NCBI GenBank assembly: GCA_030425505.1
Contig: JAUIAB010000001.1
Coordinates: 124,001 to 188,000, forward strand
DNA length: 64,000 nucleotides
Direction: 5' to 3'
Source: Bacteroidia bacterium
GTDB taxonomy: Bacteria > Bacteroidota > Bacteroidia > Cytophagales > Flammeovirgaceae
Part shown: positions 54,802-63,000 of the stretch, one piece after another
Numbering within the stretch: the first letter of the stretch is position 1
Layout: each line of letters starts with the position of its first letter
Position numbers and translations under genes: made by a program
The notes under the pieces: model-generated
Databases searched by the model: none
Seen by the model: only the letters and a program-made list of their open reading frames with translations
Told to the model about the DNA's origin: nothing

Positions 54802-55947
54802 TTAACCTATCGTTTTTTTTACTTTTTCAATTATATACTCTTGTGTTTCTTCTTCCATCTCAGTATGCATGGGAAGAGATATTACCGTCTCTGAAAGCTT
54901 CTCGGAGATAGGAAAGTCACCTTTTTTATATCCATAATTCGAATATCCCTTTTGCAAGTGTAATGGTACTGGATAGTAAATCATACTCGGTATTCCCTCC
55001 TTCGATAACTCGTTTTTAAATGTATCTCTATCTATATTTTTTACCTTCAACGTATATTGATGGAAAACATGTGTAGAGTAGTCTGCTCGATAAGGTATCT
55101 GAAGCTGCTCTACGTCTTTAAAAGCATCATCGTATTTCTCCGCTACTTTGTTTCTTTGTTGGTTATAGTCGTTAAGGTACCTTAGCTTAACTCTTAGTAT
55201 TGCTGCTTGTATAGTATCTAACCTCGAGTTACAACCAATTATATCATGGTAATACTTAGTCTTTTGACCATGGTTTGCCACCATTCTTAGCTTTTCTGCT
55301 AACTGATCATCGTTTATAAATAATGCTCCTCCATCACCATAAGCACCCAGGTTTTTAGAAGGGAAAAAAGAGGTGCAGCCAATTTGTCCGATAGTACCAG
55401 CCTTGCTTTTTTTCCCATCAGAGAAAACATAGTCTGCTCCTATTGCCTGAGCCGTATCTTCTATTACATAGAGGTTATGCTTTTGAGCCAACTTCATTAT
55501 TGATTCCATATCAGCGGACTGTCCATATAAGTGAACAGGAACAATAGCTTTTGTTTTACTGGTAACTTTTTCTTCTAACTGAGTTATGTCAATATTGAAA
55601 GTATTAGGATCAACATCAACAAAAACAGGTGTCAGTTTCAACAAAGCAATTACTTCTGCTGTCGCAACATAAGTATGAACAGGAACTATTACTTCATCTC
55701 CTGGCTCTAGCTCTAATGCCATCATGGCAAGCTGTAAGGCGTCGGTTCCATTAGCACAAGGAATGACATGCTTGCAATTCATATATTGAGCTAGTTCAGC
55801 AGAAAACTTTTTTACCTCACTACCATTAATAAACTGTGTGTTGTTAATTGCTTGGGCAATTGCATTATCTATTTCCTCTTTAATTCTCAAATACTGACTT
55901 TTTAAGTCTACCATTTGTACTTGAGGATTATTACTTTTCTTATTCAC
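54802..55947 (-). CDS. wlbC: UDP-3-keto-sugar aminotransferase (WlbC/WbpE-like)
   Basis: 381-aa DegT/DnrJ/EryC1/StrS aminotransferase. [16 protein letters not shown] is the usual WbpE start. [26 protein letters not shown], and the PLP lysine K198 in [14 protein letters not shown] are present. It aminates the 3-keto product of WlbA using glutamate. It is the first gene of the minus-strand glycan run; the 111-bp gap to the divergent gene at 56059 should hold the promoter, though no TAnnTTTG box is visible there. Confidence 0.92.
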   Translation of the reverse strand: MNKKSNNPQVQMVDLKSQYLRIKEEIDNAIAQAINNTQFINGSEVKKFSAELAQYMNCKHVIPCANGTDALQLAMMALELEPGDEVIVPVHTYVATAEVIALLKLTPVFVDVDPNTFNIDITQLEEKVTSKTKAIVPVHLYGQSADMESIMKLAQKHNLYVIEDTAQAIGADYVFSDGKKSKAGTIGQIGCTSFFPSKNLGAYGDGGALFINDDQLAEKLRMVANHGQKTKYYHDIIGCNSRLDTIQAAILRVKLRYLNDYNQQRNKVAEKYDDAFKDVEQLQIPYRADYSTHVFHQYTLKVKNIDRDTFKNELSKEGIPSMIYYPVPLHLQKGYSNYGYKKGDFPISEKLSETVISLPMHTEMEEETQEYIIEKVKKTIG

Positions 55948-56058
55948 TTAAAGTTTCTTTTTAAAGCTTATGCTGTAAAGAAAATAAAAAAAGGGTTTTA
56001 AATGTATTTTAGAACCTTATCCTTTAGTTAATTTTAATGCTTAATTAAAAAAAAGCTT

Positions 56059-56589
56059 ATGACAGGCTCAACAGATAACTCTATATTTTACCATGAAGAT
56101 AGCTTTTGCCAAGTAGAGGTTTTACCAAAAGAAAACTATAATGAATTGATAAAAGAAGCAGAAAGCATAAAAGGGTTTTCTGATAATAGTTTTGATGGAG
56201 TGGGTTACAAAGATATAGTAGTACGTAATAACCCTTATTTAGAGCTTAAACAAAGAAAAATCAACCCTGTAGAATTAGATGCTATAATTAGCAAATATCC
56301 TCTCAAAAAGTATACTAATATTACCACTGGAATAAAACCTGGGGAAATAGTAAGCAAAAATACCATTGGGTATTCAGAAGAAAACACTAAAATTTTTTAT
56401 GACTATGATCATAATGTCGTGAACAATTTGTGGTTGATATACCCTACACTTGGAAAAGTAGAAGTTATAGTACCTATACTTTATGAAATTGGTAAAAAAT
56501 GGGATTTATTACTCATGGACTGGGAGTCCTCTGAGTTAATTAACCTCTCAAATAAAGAAGAGATAGAAAACTATATAAATAGTGAGTAG
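56059..56589 (+). CDS. Hypothetical protein, 176 aa
   Basis: No family recognised. It is soluble, slightly acidic, without signal peptide or membrane segment. Notable stretches are NYNELIKEAESIKGFSDNSFDGVGYKDIVVRNNPYLELKQRK and WLIYPTLGKVEVIVPILYEIGKKWDLLLMDWESSELINL. It stands alone between the divergent glycan operon and a convergent 104-aa gene. The ORF has normal composition and is probably real, though its conservation is unknown to me. Confidence 0.5.
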   Translation: MTGSTDNSIFYHEDSFCQVEVLPKENYNELIKEAESIKGFSDNSFDGVGYKDIVVRNNPYLELKQRKINPVELDAIISKYPLKKYTNITTGIKPGEIVSKNTIGYSEENTKIFYDYDHNVVNNLWLIYPTLGKVEVIVPILYEIGKKWDLLLMDWESSELINLSNKEEIENYINSE

Positions 56590-56607
56590 TTCTTTTTTAG
56601 TAATGGT

Positions 56608-56922
56608 TTAATCATTTTTTGGAGTAGCATATTTCAACCTTGTCTTAAGTCTTTTTATTTCTCTTTCCAATACTATTCTTGAAAGCTGATCTGCTAATTC
56701 CACTCCGTTAAATCTTGAAAAGGCTTCTTGTACCTTTTTTTCCTCAATATCAAGTCTGTAAAATATTTGAAATAACTTTTCAGTACTGTTTTTAAGGTAA
56801 AAATCTATTTTTTTTCTTATCAGACCTGCTAATTGTTCTATCCACACCTCATCATTTAAATCTATTTTACCTTTTTGAATAGAGCCTATATCGGGTAGTA
56901 TTTCTTCAAACTCATTATCCAT
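56608..56922 (-). CDS. Hypothetical protein, 104 aa, possible coiled coil
   Basis: 104 aa, strongly helical in appearance and charged (KKIDFYLKNSTEKLFQIFYRLDIEEKKVQEAFSRF; IVLEREIKRLKTRLKYATP). No domain is recognised. It is divergent from ribH across a 78-bp gap. The small size and charged helices suggest a regulatory or accessory protein, but this is a guess. Confidence 0.5.
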   Translation of the reverse strand: MDNEFEEILPDIGSIQKGKIDLNDEVWIEQLAGLIRKKIDFYLKNSTEKLFQIFYRLDIEEKKVQEAFSRFNGVELADQLSRIVLEREIKRLKTRLKYATPKND

Positions 56923-56956
56923 TACTCTAATATAATGCTCTGCAAATAAGTTTTAC

Positions 56957-56964
56957 TAACTTTG
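56957..56964 (+). promoter_or_regulatory. Candidate -7 element for ribH
   Basis: TAACTTTG matches the Bacteroidota TAnnTTTG box and lies 36 bp before the ribH start codon, leaving room for a ~30-base leader. A -33 TTG is not evident. Confidence 0.4.
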
Positions 56965-57000
56965 CACACATAAATTTATTAATAGAACTGTAATTTTTGG

Positions 57001-57504
57001 ATGTCTACTGCTATAAAATCTAAAGAAAAGGAAGGCTTAAAGCTAGATGCTTCTTTTGAGCATCTCAACATAGGTTTTGTAGTTTCAAAATACTACTCTG
57101 ATATAACTTTTGGCTTGCTTGAAGGAGCAAAAAAAGTATTAAGCTCCTACAGCATTGGAGATAAAAACCAACATACCCTATTTGCTCCTGGTACTTTTGA
57201 GATTCCACTAGTGGCTCAGAGGTTAGCTAGCCAGCCTGGGATTAACGCTGTGATTTGCCTGGGTTGTGTAATTCAAGGAGAAACGAAACACTTTGATTTC
57301 ATTTGTGATGCAGTAGCTAAGGGCACAATGGATATATCTTTGAAATACAATAAACCTGTTGCTTTTGGTGTTATTACAGCAAATACTTTGGAGCAGGCTA
57401 AAGATAGAGCTGGAGGAAAATTAGGAAACAAAGGTGAAGAAGCTGCTCTGGCTGTTTTACATTTGCTTTCTAAAGAAAGTAACTTACAAACCTTTGATCA
57501 GTAG
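57001..57504 (+). CDS. ribH: 6,7-dimethyl-8-ribityllumazine synthase
   Basis: Penultimate enzyme of riboflavin synthesis. 167 aa, usual length. Visible are the FEIPLVAQRLA segment, the GCVIQGETKHFDFICDAVAKG motif with catalytic His, the PVAFGVITANTLEQA substrate site, and GNKGEEAALAVLHL at the end. Repeat copy 4 follows 30 bp downstream. Confidence 0.95.
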   Translation: MSTAIKSKEKEGLKLDASFEHLNIGFVVSKYYSDITFGLLEGAKKVLSSYSIGDKNQHTLFAPGTFEIPLVAQRLASQPGINAVICLGCVIQGETKHFDFICDAVAKGTMDISLKYNKPVAFGVITANTLEQAKDRAGGKLGNKGEEAALAVLHLLSKESNLQTFDQ

Positions 57505-57534
57505 AAACAAGGTTTATATATAATATTTAATGAG

Positions 57535-57624
57535 TTTAAAATTTGTGACCTGTCTAGTTTGTTTGACACACAGCTTAATCATCCCTCTGTGTGTCTCAAT
57601 TTTAAATCAGACATGTCTGTTTCA
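57535..57624 (-). repeat. Interspersed ~90-bp element, copy 4
   Basis: Best-preserved structure of the four copies. A perfect 9-bp stem GACACACAG (57565-57573) pairs with CTGTGTGTC (57587-57595) around a 13-base loop. The outer TTTAAAATT is mirrored by AATTTTAAA, and a palindrome CAGACATGTCTG sits at one end. The MIKLCVKQTRQVTNFK frame is open on the minus strand, opposite to both flanking genes; it is the only copy inverted relative to its neighbours. It lies between ribH and the MMPL exporter. Confidence 0.88.
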
Positions 57625-57635
57625 TTTGAAGGAAA

Positions 57636-59975
57636 ATGTGGTTTAGGCTATCAAACTTTATTTTAAAAAATCGGCTTGCTATAATAATCTGTGTACTGGC
57701 TTGCTCTGGAGTGATGGCATACGTAGGTCAAAGTTTGCAATGGTCTTTTAAACTTCTACAAATAGTACCTGATAATGACCCTGACCTGATTGCTTTTCAA
57801 GAGTTTGAAAGTCGGTTTGGAGAAGATGCCAATGCGATGGTAGTTGGCATCAAAGATAGTTCTATCTATTCTTTAGATAACTTCCAACAACTTTCTAGCC
57901 TAAGTGACGATTTGCATAAGGTCGATGGTATTGCAGAAGTTGTATCTCTACCTCGACTTTTATCTTTATCCGTTGATAGAGTTAATAAAAAATTCAATAC
58001 TAGCGAAATTTTTAAAGCCCCTATAGCATCCCAAAAAGAACTAGATAGCCTATTAGTGGCATTTAAGGATATTCAACTTTATAAAGACGTAGTCTATAAC
58101 TCTGAGAATGGTGCTCTCATTAGCGTTCTTGTCTTTGAAAAAGGTTTTGTTGATTCCCCCAAAAGATTAAACATAGTTGATACTATTGTTTCTCTGGGAA
58201 ATAAATTTGAGAAAGAAACAGGTATTGAACTTAGATACTCTGGCCTACCTTTCATTAGGTCTACTGTAGCTAAAAAAACTAAAGCAGAAACCATATATTT
58301 TTTGTGGGCTTCCATTATCGTTTCTGCTTTTGTACTCTTTCTGTTTTTTCGGTCTTTTTCCCCTGTCTTTTATCCTCTCATTATAATTGGGATGGTTATC
58401 CTGTGGACTATGGGCATCTTATCTCTTTTAGAGTATAAGGTCAGTCTACTTACAGGACTGCTCCCTCCAGTAATGGTTGTAATTGGTATTCCAAATTGTA
58501 TTTATTTTTTAAATAAATACCATCAAGAGTTTTACAAAATTAAAGACAGACACCGAGCACTCAGAAGAGTAATCCGAAAGATTGGTCCAGTTGCATTCAT
58601 TACTAACAGTACTACGGCTATCGGTTTTTTGGTTTTACTTTTTACTGGCATCAAACCTTTACAGGAGTTTGGGCTAGTTGCAGGGATAAATATTATGGTA
58701 ACTTTTGTTATTAGCCTTTTATTTATACCTACCGTTTTTTCTTATTTACCAGACCCAAAAACAAGAAATATACGTCATATTTACTTTAAGCCTACACAAC
58801 GCCTCATCGGTTTGTTTGCTCACTGGGCAATGCACAAAAGAAAAGTAGTGTATACAACAGTATCCATTATAGTGCTTGCATCTCTTTACGGAATCACACA
58901 AGTCGACACTGTATCTTATATGGTAGATGATCTACCAGAAGATGGGCAGGTAGTAAAAGACCTAAGGTTTTTTGAAGAAAACTTCCAGGGTGTGATGCCA
59001 TTGGAAATAATAGTAGATACAGGAAGAAAAAAAGGAATACGAAAAGGCTCTTTTCTAAGAAAAGTAGATGAGTTGTCAATCGTTTTAGACTCCATCCCTG
59101 AAATATCACAACCAATTTCTATCGTTTCGTTATTAAAAGCTGCTAATCAGGCATACTTTTCAGATCCGAGAAGCTTTTCTCTACCTTCTAATAGAGATGG
59201 TGCTCTCTTACAGAGGTATTTACTTAACTCAGGAGAAGGAAAGCAAAACCCTGGCATTTTAGTAGACTCATTGGGTCGTTATATCAGAGTTTCAACTAGA
59301 ATTGCTGATATTGGATCCAATAAAATGAACTCCATTATTCAGAATAAGATTGAGCCCGCTATAGCTAGCATTTTTGATGGAACAGACCTAAAAGCATCTA
59401 TCACTGGTACAACCCTAATATTTATCAAAGGCAACTCATATCTGGTAAAAAACCTGAGAAACAGTCTCTTTATCGCATTTTTCCTAATCGCCATTATTAT
59501 GGCATTGCTTTTCAGAAATGGTAAAATAGTAATCGTTTCTCTTTTACCTAATATCGTTCCTCTTCTTATAACTGCAGGAATTATGGGTTATTTTGGTATT
59601 CCTCTCAAGCCTAGTACCGCCCTTGTTTTTAGCATAGCCTTTGGTATAGCTGTAGACGATAGTATTCATTTTTTGGCAAAATTCAGACAGGAGCTTTATG
59701 TTAATGATTTTAATATTTTAAAGGCAATACAAACTAGCTTTAAAGAAACTGGAATGAGCATGATTTATACCTCTATCGTTCTGTTTTTTGGCTTTATAAC
59801 CTTTACATTCTCTGGGTTTGGGGGAACTATAGCCTTAGGCTTACTTACTTCCATCACATTATTTTTTGCCATGGTTACAAACCTGGTATTTCTTCCTTCT
59901 CTTATTCTGAGTTTTGAAAAAAGAAAATCCACTATCTATCGCAAAAAGGATACAGTAAAAATACCTGTAAGGTAA
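57636..59975 (+). CDS. MMPL/RND-superfamily membrane exporter
   Basis: 779 aa, two related halves of one transmembrane helix, a large periplasmic loop and five more helices. The start is MWFRLSNFILKNRLAIIICVLA. TM cluster 1 contains YFLWASIIVSAFVLFLFFR...GIPNCIYFLNKY; cluster 2 contains PSTALVFSIAFGIAVDDSIHFLAKFRQEL. It is about 250 residues shorter than tripartite RND pumps, and no adaptor or outer-membrane channel is adjacent, which fits MMPL-like lipid or hopanoid exporters. Its cargo is unknown. Copy 4 of the repeat ends 11 bp before the ATG. Confidence 0.88.
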   Translation: MWFRLSNFILKNRLAIIICVLACSGVMAYVGQSLQWSFKLLQIVPDNDPDLIAFQEFESRFGEDANAMVVGIKDSSIYSLDNFQQLSSLSDDLHKVDGIAEVVSLPRLLSLSVDRVNKKFNTSEIFKAPIASQKELDSLLVAFKDIQLYKDVVYNSENGALISVLVFEKGFVDSPKRLNIVDTIVSLGNKFEKETGIELRYSGLPFIRSTVAKKTKAETIYFLWASIIVSAFVLFLFFRSFSPVFYPLIIIGMVILWTMGILSLLEYKVSLLTGLLPPVMVVIGIPNCIYFLNKYHQEFYKIKDRHRALRRVIRKIGPVAFITNSTTAIGFLVLLFTGIKPLQEFGLVAGINIMVTFVISLLFIPTVFSYLPDPKTRNIRHIYFKPTQRLIGLFAHWAMHKRKVVYTTVSIIVLASLYGITQVDTVSYMVDDLPEDGQVVKDLRFFEENFQGVMPLEIIVDTGRKKGIRKGSFLRKVDELSIVLDSIPEISQPISIVSLLKAANQAYFSDPRSFSLPSNRDGALLQRYLLNSGEGKQNPGILVDSLGRYIRVSTRIADIGSNKMNSIIQNKIEPAIASIFDGTDLKASITGTTLIFIKGNSYLVKNLRNSLFIAFFLIAIIMALLFRNGKIVIVSLLPNIVPLLITAGIMGYFGIPLKPSTALVFSIAFGIAVDDSIHFLAKFRQELYVNDFNILKAIQTSFKETGMSMIYTSIVLFFGFITFTFSGFGGTIALGLLTSITLFFAMVTNLVFLPSLILSFEKRKSTIYRKKDTVKIPVR

Positions 59976-60008
59976 GCTAGGAAATAGCAAAATAATGACT
60001 ACTAACAA

Positions 60009-60035
60009 AAAAAGATCTGCAATGCAGATCTTTTT
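60009..60035. terminator. Strong bidirectional intrinsic terminator
   Basis: AAAAAGATCTGC (60009-60020), loop AAT, GCAGATCTTTTT (60024-60035): a perfect 12-bp stem with A and T runs on either side. It lies in the 86-bp gap between the convergent MMPL and type IX secreted-protein genes. Confidence 0.88.
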
Positions 60036-60061
60036 AAACAACTTAGTGTTATGAGATTAGA

Positions 60062-63000
60062 TTACTTTAACAATCTCACTACTTGCTGGTCATCTCCATT
60101 GGAAATAAGCAACAAATAAACACCAGAACCAAGTTTGTTTACCATAGTTGCAAGTTCACTGCTTGCACTATCTAATGTATTTTCTTTGTTGTAGTATACT
60201 TTTCCAGATACATCTTGTAATGTTACATTATAGGTAGCATAGGCATCGTTTGATCCCACCTTTGCTATACTGAATGCACCTGAGTGTACTGGGTTAGGAG
60301 ATACTACAAACTCCTCTGTTGAGCTATCATTTTTCTGATTGCCTATTACAGTTATTATTTTACTGTACTCAAATGCCCCATCAAAATCTACCTGCCTTAG
60401 TCTATAGTATACTACTCCAGATACAGTGTTTGCATCCATAAAGCTATAACCTTGTGTTACCGTAGTAGTACCAAAGCCTTCTACTCTTCCTATTTGCTCA
60501 AAGTTTTCACCGTCTGTAGAACGTTCTACTTCAAAGTGACTGTTATTGACCTCACTAGCTGTTACCCAATTAAGCTCTACTCCATCTTCTTGCACCTGCC
60601 CCTCAAAGGATACTAGCGTTACGGGTAATGGATTATTTTCAAAATTAGTAGTACCAAATACTAAGATACTAAAACCTTGAAACGGCACTGCTTTGTTCCG
60701 AAGCACATTACCTTGAACTCTTAAATCCCATACATCTGTAAAAGGTATACCAAGTTTAGGTGCTTTTGTTAACTTTATATCATCCTCTATTGTAGCTACA
60801 ATATTAATCCCATCTGCTCCAGCGTCATAACTCATGTATGCGGTAATATTTTTAAAATCATTACTTTGACTTACTGGTCCTAATGCTGTAACTTTCCAGT
60901 ATCTTAAGCTGCTTACTGCTTCAAGATCTCCTGGATATACAATTCCTTCGTAGTTAGCATCTCCTTCTATCAGCTCTGCTTCTAGCATATACTCTCCTCC
61001 ATTAGCTACTATAAAGTCTAAACCTATCGGTCTGTAGTTTCCTTCCGATGAACCAATGGGAAACTCAATAGATTCATATTCAAGCTCATCTGCCACCCCT
61101 TTGATTATCATAGGTCCTACTACATAGCTCGATGAAGAGATTTCAGACCCAGGAGCTTCTCTTTCCAGAGAAGATATGTTTACTGCATTCTCAATAGCTA
61201 CATCCTCCGTTATGGTAAGCGTAGCTTCATTTGAACTAATAAGGTTTCCTTTTCCTAGTGCTATCTTCTCTCTAACCTCCAAATCTCTTGACAACACTTT
61301 ATCCCCATTGCCCAGTAAACGCATAGAGTTTAATCTTTCTAGATTAACTGGTAAAGTAGCATCATCATTCCCTTCAAATACTATTTCACCATAGTATTCA
61401 TCAATATTGTTGAAATTAACATCAAAATCATATCTAGATACTCCATTGTTATTGAAAGGCTCTAAATAAATGGCAGAGTTATCATTATCACCTATGATGT
61501 TATTAAATCTGTGACCTGTTGTTTTATATAATAATAATAAGCCTTCATTTCTAAGGTAGTACGCCCTTTGATTATCATTGCTAATCCCTATCTTAAACCC
61601 AGGGTTAATTATTACTATATCATCCGCTTGTGGTACCTGCCCCTCAATATTTACAAAATCTATCACATCATCTCCATCTATATCAACGTTCCATGTTCCT
61701 GCAGATGACCATCCTCCATTTAGCCTGGAAATGAACCTTCGTATCGTAAGAAACTCTCCCCTCAAGCCAGCAGTAAATACTCCAGCTATTTTTGATTCTG
61801 GCAATAACGCATCTTGTTGATTCTGAAAGCCATCTCCAAGAGCATTGAAGGTTATCGTTTTAGAAACTTCATCTACATAAACAAATTTATCTGGATCTTC
61901 CTCCGTAGGAATAAACCATGCATCTTCTGTGAAGATACCAGGAATATATTCTGCTAGATCTCCATGTTGCTCATGTGCTGCATCGTAGTTAAACACATGG
62001 CTTACTGTAGCATTCTCCAAGTCAAATCCATTTTGCTCTATATCCCAATAGATGGCAAGCTCTGTGTCATTATCATTGTCTTTCGTTAGTGGCGATATAC
62101 CTCCAATTGGTTTAACCGTTATGTAAGAACCTGCTTCTAAATCCGCATTCACTATATCTATAGTCACGGATGCTTCATTTCCATTCTCCAATACAGGAAA
62201 AGTATATTCTCCTGTATATAATCCAAATGGAAATAGTTTTTTCACTCCTTGCATCCCTTCTATTCCTGAAGTGTTGATCTGAGGAGAAGCGCCAGCTATA
62301 TTTGTCCGTTCGCCTAGTGTTAATAAATGGCTATCAATATCTAAGCTTCCATTTGTAAATATTAGATCTCTATTGATAGTTACATTACCTCTTGTTACTA
62401 CTCCATCCGCATTGTTTATCTCTACATTTTCAAATGTTCCCTGCTCCATAGACTGTTGACCTGTTTCTCCTAGAAAATGTACAGTTGTGCCAAAACCACA
62501 TGAAGCCTCCCCAATTATATCTCCTTTTAAATTTATTGAATTATTCCCTACTGATCCTATTTCCCCAGAGGTAAAGGTCAGATCCCCATTTATTGAAATA
62601 TCTGAGAGAAGAGTAAGAGCTTCCGCTCCTACTTCTCTTTCTATAGTTACATTGTAAAACTCAGTGGTAGTATTGAAATCACGAATATTTGCATTCTCAT
62701 TTTCTCCATAAAAGTGTACAGTATGGCCTTCTGGGGCTATAAATGTACCACCACCATTTAAGTATTGACCTCCTAAGAAAAGGTCAAAACTATGGGTATC
62801 CAATGTAGCTCCATCTGCATAGTTATTTATCCTAAGTAAGTCAGATACTCTTAGCTCACTTCGTAAGTGTAGCGTTACTGACGCGTTGGCATCAGCAGTA
62901 AGTATTACATTTGGTAACATAATCGTTGAGTTAATAGAAAATACTGTATTAGGTTCAAGGGAACTAAACTGAATGGTTGGAGAACCATCTAGAGTATATG

